A DNA stretch of 64,000 nt from Pseudorhizobium endolithicum. GTDB lineage: Bacteria; Pseudomonadota; Alphaproteobacteria; Rhizobiales; Rhizobiaceae. Where the stretch lies: NCBI RefSeq assembly GCF_902153245.2, contig NZ_CABFWF030000008.1, positions 124,001 to 188,000 on the forward strand, read 5' to 3'. Position 1 is the stretch's first letter, and each line of letters opens with the position of its first letter. The translations under genes were made by a program, and so were the position numbers. Under the pieces are notes generated by a model. The model was not told the DNA's origin, ran no database searches, and was given only the letters and a program-made list of their open reading frames with translations. This document shows, in pieces, positions 42,210 to 52,229 of this stretch.

Positions 42210-42794
42210 TCAGGCTCCGCTCTGAATTGCGCGTTCGATGACCTCTTCGGCCGATTCCGGAGCAGGCTTCTCGTAGCGCGGCAGCCCGCCGAACAGCACG
42301 TGCAGAAGTTCGTCCACCAGGGCGATCGCCAGGATGACCAGGCCGCCGCAGAAGGCGAGTTGCGGGATCCATAGCGGCATCGCCACCACGCCCTGTGCCA
42401 GATCGTTGAAGCGGTACGAGGTGCGCGTCATGTCGAAGGCATACCAGGCGAAGTAAAGTGCAGCCGCCGTGCCGATCGCCAGAACCAGGATCTCGGCAAT
42501 CTGTCGCGGACGTCCCCGAACCTGCTCGATCAGGAGGCCGACGCGGATCATCTCTCCCGATCGGAAGGTGTGGGCGAGCCCGAGAAAGGCAGTCGCGGCC
42601 ATGGCCCATGACGCGAAATCATCTCCGGCCGGCACATCGATGCCCAGGGGACGCCCCGCCGACAATGCCAACATGATCAGGAAGATCGAGATCAGAAACA
42701 GCCCGGCCAGCCAGCCGGAAACGAGGTAAAGCCCGTCGAGCGACTTCCTCAGCCACTCGGGAAAAACGCTATGGCGCGGATCACTGGAGGACAC
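42210..42794 (-). CDS. TRAP transporter small permease (DctQ family)
   Basis: 194 residues with four membrane segments: VSGWLAGLFLISIFLIMLAL, SWAMAATAFLGLAHTFRSG, IAEILVLAIGTAAALYFAWY and LAFCGGLVILAIALVDELLHVLFG. GTG start at 42794 after GGGAGGG. The DctQ features GDDFASWAMAATAFLGLAHTFRSGEMIRV and a cytoplasmic Glu-rich tail are as expected. First gene of the TRAP operon, facing the oxoprolinase gene across 199 bases that contain divergent promoters. Confidence 0.9.
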   Translation of the reverse strand: MSSSDPRHSVFPEWLRKSLDGLYLVSGWLAGLFLISIFLIMLALSAGRPLGIDVPAGDDFASWAMAATAFLGLAHTFRSGEMIRVGLLIEQVRGRPRQIAEILVLAIGTAAALYFAWYAFDMTRTSYRFNDLAQGVVAMPLWIPQLAFCGGLVILAIALVDELLHVLFGGLPRYEKPAPESAEEVIERAIQSGA

Positions 42795-42921
42795 AGATCG
42801 CCCTCCCGCTGTGAATACGGCAGTTCTTCATCGTCGGCTCCCCTCGGTTGCCGTGGCCGGGCGAAGCTCTGGCGGCCTCTTTGCCCGTTATGCAGGCATG
42901 ATGCAGCAATGAACATTTTGC

Positions 42922-42963
42922 TGTCAATCAATCATTGACGTTTTATCGACGAAATGTATTCGT
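42922..42963. promoter_or_regulatory. Back-to-back promoters and two palindromes between TRAP operon and oxoprolinase gene
   Basis: Palindrome GTCAAT-CAATC-ATTGAC (42923-42939) places a -35 box on each strand: TTGACG (42935-42940, plus) and TTGACA (42927-42922, minus). On the plus strand TATTCG (42957-42962) follows at 16 bp and is overlapped by a second palindrome, ACGAA-ATGTA-TTCGT (42949-42963), a likely operator. RBS GAGGGG precedes the ATG at 42994. Confidence 0.55.
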
Positions 42964-42993
42964 AAAGAAAAAGCAATCAGTGAGGGGCACGTC

Positions 42994-45900
42994 ATGACCA
43001 GCGGAAAGTGGGATTTCTGGATCGATCGCGGCGGTACGTTCACCGACATCGTCGGGCGCAGGCCGGATGGTTCGCTGATTGCCCACAAGCTGCTGTCGGA
43101 AAATCCGGAGGCCTACCGGGATGCTGCCGTGCAGGGGATTCGGGAACTCCTGGGGCTGAAGCCGGGCGAACCCGTCCCTGCGGGTGCCATCGGTGCGGTC
43201 AAGATGGGCACAACTGTCGCCACCAACGCGCTCCTCGAGCGCAAGGGGGAGCGGACGCTGCTCGTGACGACGCGCGGGTTCCGCGATGCGCTCGCGATCG
43301 GATACCAGGCCCGCGCCGACATCTTCGCCAAGAAGATCATCAAGCCCGAACTGCTCTACAGCGCCGTGGTGGAGGTCGACGAACGCGTGCGTGCCGATGG
43401 CGAGATCGAGGCAGCCCCCGACGAAGCCGTCATCCGCCGGGACCTGCAGGCGCAGTTCGATGCGGGATTCCGGGCCGTCGCCATCGTCTTCATGCACGCC
43501 TACCGGTACCCTGAGCACGAGCAACTGGCCGCCAAGGTCGCGCGCGAGATCGGCTTTACCCAGGTCTCCGTCAGCCACGAGGTCTCGCCGCTGATCAAGC
43601 TGGTGGGCCGGGGCGACACGACGGTCGTCGACGCCTATCTCTCGCCGATCCTGCGCCGCTATGTCGAGCAGGTGGCGAGCGAGCTCGGAGCCGACGCCGA
43701 TGGGGGCACGCGGCTGATGTTCATGCAGTCCTCGGGCGGCCTCACGGCTGCCGACCTGTTCCAGGGCAAGGACGCCATCCTCTCCGGCCCCGCCGGCGGT
43801 GTCGTCGGCGCGGTGGAGACGTCGAGGCTCGCTGGCTTTGACCGCATGATCGGCTTCGACATGGGCGGTACGTCTACCGACGTTTCCCATTACGATGGCG
43901 AACTGGAGCGGTCCTTCGAGACGGAAGTCGCCGGCGTGCGCATGCGCGCACCGATGATGTCGATCCACACGGTCGCGGCCGGTGGCGGATCGATCCTTCA
44001 TTTCGAGAACGGTCGCTTCCGCGTCGGCCCCGATTCCGCCGGCGCCAACCCTGGCCCGAAGGCCTATCGCCGCGGCGGGCCGCTGACCGTGACCGATGCA
44101 AACGTCATGCTCGGCAAGTTATCACCGGATCTTTTCCCGAAGATTTTTGGCCCGCACCGTGACCAGCCTCTCGACGCCGAGGCCGTTCGCGCAGCCTTCG
44201 AGGATATGGCCGGGGCGATCGGCGACGGCCGCACACCCGAAGAGGTCGCCGACGGCTTCCTTGCCGTCGCCGTCGAGAACATGGCGAATGCCGTCAAGAA
44301 GATCAGCGTGCAGCGCGGCTACGACGTCACCAACTACGTGCTCACCTGCTTCGGCGGCGCCGGCGGCCAGCATGCCTGCCTGACCGCCGATGCGCTCGGC
44401 ATCTCCACGGTGATGATACACCCCTTCTCCGGCATCCTGTCCGCCTATGGCATGGGCCTCGCCGACATTCGCGCCACCCGTCAGAAGACGATTTCCGCCG
44501 GGCTTGAGGAAGCGCTCGCGGCACTATCGCCGGTGCGCGACGAGCTGACTTCGAGCGTGCTCCGGGAGATGGCGGCGCAGGGCGTGAGGGAGGCCGACGC
44601 CGATGTGCTGCACCGCGCCCACCTGCGTTACCAGGGCACTGACACGACGCTTGCCGTCCCCGTCTCCACGGTCCCGGAGATGGCGGAGGTCTTCGAGGCG
44701 CTTCACCGCAAGCAGTTCGGCTTCATCTTCGAGAACCGCGAGATCATCTTCGAATCCTACGAAGTCGAAGCCATCGGCGGTGGCGCCGAATCCACCGAGC
44801 CGGCGCATGCGCTGGACCCGGCCGCTCCCACCTCGGCTGAAGAGACCCGGTTCTTCTCCGGCGGTGAATGGCGTCAGGCGCCCGTCTACCGGCGCACGGA
44901 CATCCGCCCCGGCGCAAAGGCTGCCGGCCCCTGCCTCATCATCGAGCCGCATCAGACGATCGTCGTCGAGGACGGCTGGGCGTTCGAGATCACCAGGCTC
45001 GACCATGTCGTGCTGAAGCGGGTCAAGGCACTCGCGCGCAGCAAGGCGATCGGCACGGAAGCCGATCCGGTGCTGCTGGAGGTCTTCAACAACCTCTTCA
45101 TGTCGATCGCCGAGCAGATGGGAGTCACGCTGCAGAACACGGCCTCCTCGGTCAACATCAAGGAGCGGCTCGACTTCTCCTGCGCGGTATTCGACGAACA
45201 CGGCGCTCTGGTGGCCAATGCGCCGCACATGCCGGTCCATCTCGGCTCCATGGACCGTTCGGTCGAATCCATCATCGCCCAGAACAAGGGCAGGATCCGT
45301 CCGGGCGACGTCTTCGCGCTGAACGCCCCCTACAACGGCGGAACGCATCTTCCGGACATTACCGTGGTAACGCCGGTCTTCGACGCAGAGGGCAAGAATA
45401 TCCTCTTCTACGTTGCCTCCCGCGGCCACCATGCCGACGTCGGCGGCACGGCTCCGGGATCGATGACGCCGCTCGCCACCACCGTGGACGAGGAAGGCGT
45501 GCTCTTCGACAACGTGCTTCTGGTCGACCGGGGACGCTTTGACGAGGAAGGCATCACCCGCCTCCTGTCCGACCATCCCTATCCCGCCCGCAACGTCGCC
45601 CAGAATGTCGGCGACCTGCGCGCCCAGATCGCCGCCAATGAGAAGGGCGTGCACGAAATGCGCAAGATGATCGGGCAGTTCGGGCTCGACGTGGTGCAGG
45701 CTTACATGGGCCATGTGCAGGACAATGCGGAGGAAAGTGTGCGCCGCGTCGTCGAGAAGCTGGGAGATTCAGAATTCTCCTACGACACCGACCAGGGCAG
45801 CACGATCAAGGTGAAGATCACCGTCGACAAGGAAAAGCGCGAAGCAACAGTCGACTTCACCGGCACCAGCCCGCAGAAGCCGAACAACTTCAACGCACCG

Positions 45901-46608
45901 GAACCCGTCACCCGCGCGGCGGTTCTCTATGTCTTCCGGGTCATGGTCGAAAGCTCGATCCCGATGAACGCCGGCTGCCTGCGGCCGATCCGCATCATCG
46001 TGCCGGACGGGTCGATGCTGAAGCCACAATATCCGGCCGCCGTCGTTGCCGGCAATGTCGAGACCAGCCAGCACGTCACGAATGCCCTCTTCGGCGCCCT
46101 CGGTGCAATCGCCGACAGCCAGGGCACGATGAACAACCTGACCTTCGGCAACGAGACCTACCAGTATTACGAGACGCTCTGCTCCGGCTCGCCCGCCGGC
46201 GTCTTCAACAATGGGACGGGCTTCGACGGAACCGATGCGGTGCATGTCCACATGACCAATTCGCGCCTCACCGATCCCGAAATCCTGGAGACGCGCTATC
46301 CTGTCCTGCTGGAGGACTTCCACATCCGGGAGAATTCGGGCGGCAAGGGCAGGTGGTCGGCCGGCAACGGCACGAAGCGAACCATCCGCTTCCTGGAAAA
46401 AATGGACTGCGCCATCCTCTCCTCGCATCGTACGATCCGGCCGCACGGCCTTAAGGGCGGCGAGGCCGGTGAACTCGGCGAGACGATCGTCCGGCGGCTC
46501 GATGGGCGGCTCGAGGACCTCGGCGGCTGCGGCCAGACAATCCTCGAGGCCGGCGAAGCGGTGACCGTCGTCACGCCCACCGGCGGCGGCTATGGAGTCG
46601 CCAACTGA
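42994..46608 (+). CDS. 5-Oxoprolinase / hydantoinase A-B fusion
   Basis: 1204 residues, HyuA and HyuB in one chain, the organisation of ATP-dependent 5-oxoprolinase. HyuA half (1 to ~690): [36 protein letters not shown] and the ATPase-fold [17 protein letters not shown]. HyuB half (~695-1204): [49 protein letters not shown] and [30 protein letters not shown]. It hydrolyses pyroglutamate to glutamate with ATP, or a related hydantoin/carbamoyl substrate. ATG at 42994 after GAGGGG. Divergent TRAP genes probably import the substrate. Pyroglutamate is favoured by the fusion and length but not proven. Confidence 0.9.
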   Translation: MTSGKWDFWIDRGGTFTDIVGRRPDGSLIAHKLLSENPEAYRDAAVQGIRELLGLKPGEPVPAGAIGAVKMGTTVATNALLERKGERTLLVTTRGFRDALAIGYQARADIFAKKIIKPELLYSAVVEVDERVRADGEIEAAPDEAVIRRDLQAQFDAGFRAVAIVFMHAYRYPEHEQLAAKVAREIGFTQVSVSHEVSPLIKLVGRGDTTVVDAYLSPILRRYVEQVASELGADADGGTRLMFMQSSGGLTAADLFQGKDAILSGPAGGVVGAVETSRLAGFDRMIGFDMGGTSTDVSHYDGELERSFETEVAGVRMRAPMMSIHTVAAGGGSILHFENGRFRVGPDSAGANPGPKAYRRGGPLTVTDANVMLGKLSPDLFPKIFGPHRDQPLDAEAVRAAFEDMAGAIGDGRTPEEVADGFLAVAVENMANAVKKISVQRGYDVTNYVLTCFGGAGGQHACLTADALGISTVMIHPFSGILSAYGMGLADIRATRQKTISAGLEEALAALSPVRDELTSSVLREMAAQGVREADADVLHRAHLRYQGTDTTLAVPVSTVPEMAEVFEALHRKQFGFIFENREIIFESYEVEAIGGGAESTEPAHALDPAAPTSAEETRFFSGGEWRQAPVYRRTDIRPGAKAAGPCLIIEPHQTIVVEDGWAFEITRLDHVVLKRVKALARSKAIGTEADPVLLEVFNNLFMSIAEQMGVTLQNTASSVNIKERLDFSCAVFDEHGALVANAPHMPVHLGSMDRSVESIIAQNKGRIRPGDVFALNAPYNGGTHLPDITVVTPVFDAEGKNILFYVASRGHHADVGGTAPGSMTPLATTVDEEGVLFDNVLLVDRGRFDEEGITRLLSDHPYPARNVAQNVGDLRAQIAANEKGVHEMRKMIGQFGLDVVQAYMGHVQDNAEESVRRVVEKLGDSEFSYDTDQGSTIKVKITVDKEKREATVDFTGTSPQKPNNFNAPEPVTRAAVLYVFRVMVESSIPMNAGCLRPIRIIVPDGSMLKPQYPAAVVAGNVETSQHVTNALFGALGAIADSQGTMNNLTFGNETYQYYETLCSGSPAGVFNNGTGFDGTDAVHVHMTNSRLTDPEILETRYPVLLEDFHIRENSGGKGRWSAGNGTKRTIRFLEKMDCAILSSHRTIRPHGLKGGEAGELGETIVRRLDGRLEDLGGCGQTILEAGEAVTVVTPTGGGYGVAN

Positions 46609-46752
46609 CACCATGCACGGGCGGGCAACGGCGAGCCGCCGTCCGTTTCCGCGTTGCTCCCTGGAACCCATCCGTGGCCTGCGTGTTTCCTCACGGGGGC
46701 GTGCGGGTTTCATCGTCGCGCCCATCCGAAATCCGAAACAGGAGGGAAGACG

Positions 46753-48459
46753 ATGGACGAGAAGAACATGTCCTCCGGTGGCGACCGAGTCCTCACCAAC
46801 CGCCAAGGCCATCCGATCGCCAACAACCAATCACAGCGCACCGTTGGCGCGCGCGGGCCAGCGACGCTCGAAAACTACCAGTTCCTGGAGAAAATCACCC
46901 ACTTCGACCGCGAGCGTATTCCCGAGCGCGTCGTGCATGCCCGCGGCTTCGTCTGTTATGGCGACTTCGAGGCGACCGGCAAGATCGGCGACGAGCCGGC
47001 CTCGAAATACACCCGCGCCAAGCTGTTCCAGCAGGCGGGCAAGAAGACGCCGCTCGCGATCCGCTTCTCCACGGTCATCGGTGGCCGCGATTCCTCCGAA
47101 GTTGCCCGGGACCCCCGCGGCTTCGCCGTGAAGTTCTACACGGAAGACGGCAACTGGGACCTCGTCGGCAACAATCTCGCAATCTTCTTCATCCGCGACG
47201 CGATCAAGTTTCCAGACGTCATCCACGCCCTGAAGCCCGATCCGGTGACCTTCCGGCAGGAACCGAACCGCATTTTCGACTTCATGTCGCAGACGCCGGA
47301 ATCCATGCACATGCTGACGCATCTCTTCTCGCCGCGCGGCATCCCGGCCAGCTACCGGCATATGGAAGGCTTTGGGGTCAACACCTACAAGATGGTCAAC
47401 GCACAGGGCGATACCGTACTTGTGAAGTACCACTTCCATCCGCGCTGCGGCATTGCCAGCCTGACGGCCGCGGAGGCCGCCAAGGTCCAGGGCCAGGATT
47501 TCGGCTCGGCCTCAAAGGACCTCTTTACCGCCATCGAACGCGGCGAATACCCGCAGTGGGACATGTATGTGCAGATCATGGAAGACCATGACCATCCGGA
47601 ACTCGACTGGGATCCGCTGGACGACACGAAGATCTGGCCGGAAAAGGACTTCCCGCTCCGCCACGTCGGCACCATGACCTTGAACCGCAATGTCGAGGAC
47701 TTCTTCAACGAGAACGAGCAGATCGCCATGGGCACGGGCGTTCTCGTCGACGGCCTCGACTTCTCCGACGACAAGATGTTGGTCGGCCGGACATTTTCCT
47801 ATTCCGACACCCAGCGCTACCGCGTCGGAACCAACTATCTGCAATTGCCGGTCAACCAGGCAAAGAACGCGACGGTCGCCACCAATCTCTCCGGCGGACA
47901 GATGAGCTACCAACGCGATCTGGCACCGGGTCAGAACCCGCACGTGAACTACGAGCCGTCGATCCACAACGGGCTGCAGGAGAGTTCTGTCGAGCAGCCC
48001 AACAATCCGCCGGAAATCCGCGGCCGGCTGACGCGCAGCGTCATCGAGCGACGCAACGACTACGCCCAGGCCCGCGGCCGCTACTGTACGATGATGGATT
48101 GGGAGCGTGACGACCTCGTCTTCAACATGGGCGACCTGCTCGGCCAGTGCGAGCGTGATGTGCAGGAGCGCATGGTCTGGCACTTCTTCCTCGTCCACGA
48201 CGATTACGGCCGTCGCGTCGGCGAAAAGCTCGGCATCAGTGCCGACGACGTCAGGAAGCTCGGCCCGCTGCCGAAGCAGGTGCTGACGGAGGAGGACCAG
48301 CGCCGGCTGCAGAACCTGGGCAACAATGGCGACAAGATCGACCCGACCGTCTGGGGCCAGTGGACGAGTTCTGTGAAGAATTACAAGGCCTCCGCCGAGG
48401 AAGTACTGATGGGCAAGCTGCCGAACGAAGGCATGACCCGGAGCCAGGCAGCGGAATGA
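46753..48459 (+). CDS. Monofunctional haem catalase
   Basis: 568 residues from the ATG at 46753 (GGAGGG upstream). Decomposes H2O2 in the cytoplasm. The catalytic His is in [16 protein letters not shown], the active-site Asn in [14 protein letters not shown], and the proximal haem ligand motif is [16 protein letters not shown] (R-F-x-Y-x-D-T-x-R). A C-terminal extension of about 70 residues follows the core, so it is longer than small-subunit clade-3 enzymes but shorter than HPII-type. An upstream in-frame start at 46654 lacks an RBS. Separated from the oxoprolinase gene by 144 bases with no recognised promoter. A GC-rich inverted repeat after the stop (about 48465-48495) may end transcription. 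Confidence 0.95.
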   Translation: MDEKNMSSGGDRVLTNRQGHPIANNQSQRTVGARGPATLENYQFLEKITHFDRERIPERVVHARGFVCYGDFEATGKIGDEPASKYTRAKLFQQAGKKTPLAIRFSTVIGGRDSSEVARDPRGFAVKFYTEDGNWDLVGNNLAIFFIRDAIKFPDVIHALKPDPVTFRQEPNRIFDFMSQTPESMHMLTHLFSPRGIPASYRHMEGFGVNTYKMVNAQGDTVLVKYHFHPRCGIASLTAAEAAKVQGQDFGSASKDLFTAIERGEYPQWDMYVQIMEDHDHPELDWDPLDDTKIWPEKDFPLRHVGTMTLNRNVEDFFNENEQIAMGTGVLVDGLDFSDDKMLVGRTFSYSDTQRYRVGTNYLQLPVNQAKNATVATNLSGGQMSYQRDLAPGQNPHVNYEPSIHNGLQESSVEQPNNPPEIRGRLTRSVIERRNDYAQARGRYCTMMDWERDDLVFNMGDLLGQCERDVQERMVWHFFLVHDDYGRRVGEKLGISADDVRKLGPLPKQVLTEEDQRRLQNLGNNGDKIDPTVWGQWTSSVKNYKASAEEVLMGKLPNEGMTRSQAAE

Positions 48460-48514
48460 GCCGTTCCGGCCGGCTCCGCAGGGGCCGGCCGGTTCTTCAC
48501 CGGAAGGATCTGCC

Positions 48515-48697
48515 ATGACTGATAGCGAACCTTGCGACGGAAACCATAGGAATTCCGATGCGGTGCCGCCCGGCACCCCTGACGCCGCCGAGAACACCTG
48601 CCGCCGCTGCTCCGGTTCCGGCAGGGTCGACGGTGGCGAATGTCCCGATTGCGGCGGTACAGGGAAGGTGCTGACGCCGGTCGGCGGCGCCGGCTGA
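48515..48697 (+). CDS. Zinc-ribbon mini-protein with DnaJ-type CxxCxGxG motifs
   Basis: 60 residues. The C-terminal half has CRRCSGSGRVDGGECPDCGGTGKV, two CxxCxGxG units as in the DnaJ zinc-finger domain and in stand-alone small metal-binding proteins. No J domain. ATG at 48515 is preceded by GGAAGG, and 55 bases separate it from the catalase stop; co-transcription by read-through is possible. It probably binds one zinc or assists folding or redox handling. Function unknown, but the cysteine pattern makes a chance ORF unlikely. Confidence 0.75.
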   Translation: MTDSEPCDGNHRNSDAVPPGTPDAAENTCRRCSGSGRVDGGECPDCGGTGKVLTPVGGAG

Positions 48698-48742
48698 AAA
48701 ACTCACCTCCACTCTCCTTGCACCGCATGCTAGACGGGCTGC

Positions 48743-49954
48743 ATGAACGGCAAGACCATCGCGATCATCGGCGGCGGACCCGCGGGGCTGATGGCCGCCG
48801 AGGTGCTTTCGGCCGGCGGTTTCGGCGTCACCGTCTATGACGCGATGCCGACCTTCGCCCGAAAGTTCCTGCTGGCCGGCAAGTCCGGCCTTAATATCAC
48901 CCATTCGGAAGAATTGTCGCGTTTTCGCACCCGTTTCGGTGCGGCCTCGGAGCGGCTGCAAGCAGCGCTCGACGCCTTCACGCCCGATGATATTCGTCGC
49001 TGGACGACCGGCCTGGGTACTGAAACCTTCGTCGGCTCCTCCGGCCGCGTTTTCCCGACTGCCATGAAGGCTTCCCCCCTGCTGCGTGCCTGGCTGCGCC
49101 GGCTGGAGGCGCAGGGCGTACGCCTCATGCCCCGTCACCGCTGGATCGGCTTCGACGGCAACAGCTATGCCCTCCAGGGACCGGCCGGAGTTTCGCTGAT
49201 CCGTCCCGACGCAGCGCTCCTCGCCCTCGGCGGCGCGAGCTGGCCGCGGCTGGGCTCGGATGCGGCCTGGGTGCCGTGGCTGGCTGCAAGGGGGGTCGAG
49301 ATCCGCCCCTTCCGCCCCGCCAATTGCGGTTTCGACGTCGCCTGGAGCGATGCCTTCCGCACACGTTTCGCCGGCATGCCGGTAAAGTCGGTCCAGGCGA
49401 CCTCGGACGCCGGCAGCGTCCAGGGCGAGTTCGTCATCTCGCAGCACGGCATCGAGGGCAGCCTCGTTTATGCACACTCGGCCACGCTGCGCGATCGGCT
49501 GGAACGGACCGGCAAGGCGTCGCTCGTCCTCGATCTCGCACCTGGACGGACCGAAGCGCGTCTTGTCCGCGATCTCGCGCGGCAGAACCGCACGGCGAGC
49601 TTCTCCAACCGGCTGCGCAAGGCTGCCGGACTGGAGGGGGTGAAGGCGGCTCTGCTGCGGGAATGCGATCCGCAGGCTGCACGGCTGGATCCTGGGGAGC
49701 TAGCCTGCAGTATCAAGGCGCTGCGGATCCCGCTCCTGCGCCCCCGCCCGATAGAGGAAGTGATCTCCTCGGCCGGCGGCGTCGCCTGGAACAGCGTCGA
49801 CACGCGCTTCATGCTGAAGCAGATCCCCGGCCTGTTCGTCGCCGGCGAGATGATCGACTGGGAAGCTCCGACCGGAGGCTATCTCCTCACCGCCTGCCTC
49901 GCCACCGGGCGCGCCGCGGCAGCGGGCATGGCCGCCCGGCTGAGCACGGGCTGA
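48743..49954 (+). CDS. TIGR03862/HI0933-like FAD flavoprotein
   Basis: 403 residues. N-terminal dinucleotide motif [21 protein letters not shown], the family signature KFLLAGKSGLNITHSE, VGSSGRVFPTAMKASPLLRAWL and the C-terminal GLFVAGEMIDWEAPTGGYLLTACLATG. BaiN/HI0933-related flavoproteins are putative oxidoreductases, and TIGR03862 members are shorter, as here, with unknown substrate. ATG at 48743 lies 45 bases after the zinc mini-protein. Family assignment is firm; reaction unknown. Confidence 0.88.
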   Translation: MNGKTIAIIGGGPAGLMAAEVLSAGGFGVTVYDAMPTFARKFLLAGKSGLNITHSEELSRFRTRFGAASERLQAALDAFTPDDIRRWTTGLGTETFVGSSGRVFPTAMKASPLLRAWLRRLEAQGVRLMPRHRWIGFDGNSYALQGPAGVSLIRPDAALLALGGASWPRLGSDAAWVPWLAARGVEIRPFRPANCGFDVAWSDAFRTRFAGMPVKSVQATSDAGSVQGEFVISQHGIEGSLVYAHSATLRDRLERTGKASLVLDLAPGRTEARLVRDLARQNRTASFSNRLRKAAGLEGVKAALLRECDPQAARLDPGELACSIKALRIPLLRPRPIEEVISSAGGVAWNSVDTRFMLKQIPGLFVAGEMIDWEAPTGGYLLTACLATGRAAAAGMAARLSTG

Positions 49955-50084
49955 CGAAGGCCAAGCCCGAGACGAGCGACAAGGCGACGGCGAGCGAGGA
50001 CATCTTTCGCAATCGGCGAATCAGCGGCTAAGATGGCCCGCGAGGGCGATCCGACCCTCGCCCGCCGCCAGGGATTTGCCACGC

Positions 50085-50804
50085 ATGAGCCTTGCCAGAC
50101 GCCGACACCTCGTCCGCACGAGGCGCACCGTGACCGGCCTCGTGCTGGTCGCGGCCATCTCCTTCGTCGCGGGCATGACGGATGCCGTCGGCCTGCTGCT
50201 CTCCGGCGATTTCGTATCCTTCATGACGGGCAATACGACGCGCGCTGCGCTGTCCTTCGCCGAGGGCAATTACGGCCATGCGCTGATCCTCTATTTCGCG
50301 TTGTGGGTATTCGTGGTCGGCAATGCGCTCGGCATCCTGCTCGCCCATACGCTCTCGGCGCGGCGCACCTTCGTGGTGCTGACCGGGGTGGCCGTCACGA
50401 TCGCGGTCGCGGCACTGTTGCCGGAAAAGCAGTATCCGCGCGTGCAGTTCTACCTCGTCGTCCTTGCCATGGGCATGATCAACGCCACCGTCGAACACAT
50501 CGAGGGACTGCCGATCGGACTGACCTACATCACCGGCGCCCTGTCCCGCTTCGGTCGGGGCATCGGTCGCTGGATCGTCGGCGACCGCAATCCGACCGGC
50601 TGGGTGATCCAGACCGTGCCCTGGACCGGCATGGCCTGCGGCGCCGTCACCGGCGCCTTCCTTACCAGATGGCTCGGGAACGATGCGCTCTGGGTCGTGG
50701 CCCTCGCCGTGGTGGCGGTCGGGTTCGCCACACTCTTCCTGCCGCGGCCGCTGCAACTGCGCTTCCAGCAGCCGATCGTCAACGGAAACCGGCGCCGCCA
50801 TTGA
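50085..50804 (+). CDS. YoaK/DUF1275-family membrane protein
   Basis: 239 residues, start ATG at 50085 with AGGGA about 10 bases upstream; a TTG at 50076 is too close to that RBS. Six hydrophobic segments are present, with the DUF1275 pattern SFVAGMTDAVGLLLSGDFVSFMTGNTTR near the N-terminus and GLPIGLTYITGALSRFGRGIGRWI in the middle. Function of the family is unknown. Immediately upstream is a short hairpin, GCGAGGG/CCCTCGC (50040-50061). The next gene follows by 33 bases in the same direction. Confidence 0.88.
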   Translation: MSLARRRHLVRTRRTVTGLVLVAAISFVAGMTDAVGLLLSGDFVSFMTGNTTRAALSFAEGNYGHALILYFALWVFVVGNALGILLAHTLSARRTFVVLTGVAVTIAVAALLPEKQYPRVQFYLVVLAMGMINATVEHIEGLPIGLTYITGALSRFGRGIGRWIVGDRNPTGWVIQTVPWTGMACGAVTGAFLTRWLGNDALWVVALAVVAVGFATLFLPRPLQLRFQQPIVNGNRRRH

Positions 50805-50837
50805 CAGCCGCCGCCGGATATTGCCACAGGTCCGCTC

Positions 50838-51629
50838 ATGTTCCTTCTATCCAAGCTTTTCTGGCTGGCGGTGCAGCCACTTTCCCTGGCTTTCCTGCTC
50901 TGCGCCCTGGGCTCCCTACTCGTCTTCGCCGGCTGGCGCCGGACAGGCGGTACGGCAGCCGCGCTTGCCGCGCTGATCCTCTTCGTCACCCTCTACACCA
51001 CGGCGGGCGGTGTTGCGCTGCAGGCGCTGGAGGTGCGATTTGTGAAACCGCAGCAGGAACCGCGGGATCTGACCTGCATCATCGTGCTCGGCGGCGCCCT
51101 GGAGAACGAGGTCACCACCAGCCGGGGCGGCATCGAGTTCAACCAGGCTGCCGAACGCTTCGTCGAGGCGCTGCGCCTGGCGCTGCGGCATCCGCAGGCA
51201 CGGATCCTCGTTTCGGGCGGCGACGGCTCGATCAGCGGCGCATACGAGGGTGAAGCAGGAGCATCGGAACGGTTCTTCTCCGCCTTCGGCGTCCCGGCTG
51301 AGCGGCTGGTGAAGGAGAATGCCTCGCGCACGACCTACGAGAACACGGTGCTGACGAAGGACGTGCTCGCGCGCGAAGGGCTGTCCGACTGCCTGCTGGT
51401 GACGTCTGCATTCCACATGCCCCGGTCCGTCGCCCTCTTCCGGACGGCCGGCATCCCGGCCACGCCCTGGCCTGTCGACTACCGCACCAGCGGCATCCTG
51501 CGCCTGGGATTCGACTTCACCCAGCCCACCTCGAACGCGCAGATCACATCCACCGCCGTCCGCGAATGGGTCGGCCTCTTCGGCTACTACCTTACCGGCC
51601 GCATCGACAGCATCTTGCCGGCAGGGTGA
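50838..51629 (+). CDS. YdcF/ElyC-like DUF218 membrane protein
   Basis: 263 residues. Two N-terminal membrane helices (LFWLAVQPLSLAFLLCALGSLLVFAG and TAAALAALILFVTLYTTAGG) precede a DUF218 domain from about 75: CIIVLGGALENEV, ARILVSGGDGSISG, VKENASRTTYENTVLTKDVL and LLVTSAFHMPRSVALFR. ElyC/SanA-type proteins affect envelope polymer or lipid-carrier metabolism; the exact role is not established. It converges on the small periplasmic protein gene with 3 bases between, no terminator. Confidence 0.88.
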   Translation: MFLLSKLFWLAVQPLSLAFLLCALGSLLVFAGWRRTGGTAAALAALILFVTLYTTAGGVALQALEVRFVKPQQEPRDLTCIIVLGGALENEVTTSRGGIEFNQAAERFVEALRLALRHPQARILVSGGDGSISGAYEGEAGASERFFSAFGVPAERLVKENASRTTYENTVLTKDVLAREGLSDCLLVTSAFHMPRSVALFRTAGIPATPWPVDYRTSGILRLGFDFTQPTSNAQITSTAVREWVGLFGYYLTGRIDSILPAG

Positions 51630-51632
51630 CTG

Positions 51633-52112
51633 CTATTTCCTGGAGATCGTCACGAAACGCCCGCCGCGCACCCTGACCGTCATCTCGCAGGGCTTGTCGT
51701 CCGTCCGTTCGCAGAAGCGCGGATGCATCTTCATCACGAAGACCATGTTGCCGAAGCGCTTGATGAAGTCGTAGCCATAGATGCGGGCCGTCGCGATCAT
51801 GAAGTAGCCACCCTCCCTGGCGCGAAGGTAGAAGTTGTAGGGGCAGCCATCCTCGTTGCAGTCGGGGCCGCGCGTTCCGTCGCAGGTGATTTCCCCATGG
51901 TTGCTGACCGCATCGACGATCCCGTCATTGTTGATGTCGAGACGCGTCATGAAACCGCTGCCGAACTGCGCGATCTTGCACTGCTTGCGGAAATGATCCT
52001 TCTCGTAGATCTCCGGATCGCTCAGCAGTTCCTGCTGCGCGGACGCAGCGACCGGCGCAAGGAACAGCGCCAGCGCCTGTGCTGCGATCATCAGGTGTTT
52101 TTTCACGAGCAT
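51633..52112 (-). CDS. Small periplasmic protein with EF-hand-like loop
   Basis: 159 residues from the ATG at 52112 (GAAGAG upstream). A signal peptide (KKHLMIAAQALALFLAPVAASA) is followed by a mature part of ~135 residues with about six Cys, including CDGTRGPDCNEDGCPYNFYL and FCERTDDKPCEMTV, consistent with disulfides. A segment DINNDGIVDAV matches a Ca2+-binding DxNxDGxxD loop (dockerin/EF-hand type), preceding the ITCDG turn. Convergent with the DUF218 gene; 117 bases divergent from the TRIC-like gene. No known family recognised. Probable secreted or periplasmic role; calcium binding is a hypothesis. Confidence 0.75.
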   Translation of the reverse strand: MLVKKHLMIAAQALALFLAPVAASAQQELLSDPEIYEKDHFRKQCKIAQFGSGFMTRLDINNDGIVDAVSNHGEITCDGTRGPDCNEDGCPYNFYLRAREGGYFMIATARIYGYDFIKRFGNMVFVMKMHPRFCERTDDKPCEMTVRVRGGRFVTISRK

Positions 52113-52229
52113 TGGCTCTTCAACCCCTTCGCCTCTTTGCGCCGGACGCGTAAGAAGGACGCGACATTTGCCGCCCATCCTAGCGGGCGACACTTGCGTG
52201 ACGCTGGTGGATCGAACGGGAGGTGGATC

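Noticed and set aside
40838..42241. 467-residue plus-strand ORF
   Set aside because: Asp/His/Arg-rich shadow of the TRAP large permease, whose DctM motifs are on the minus strand.
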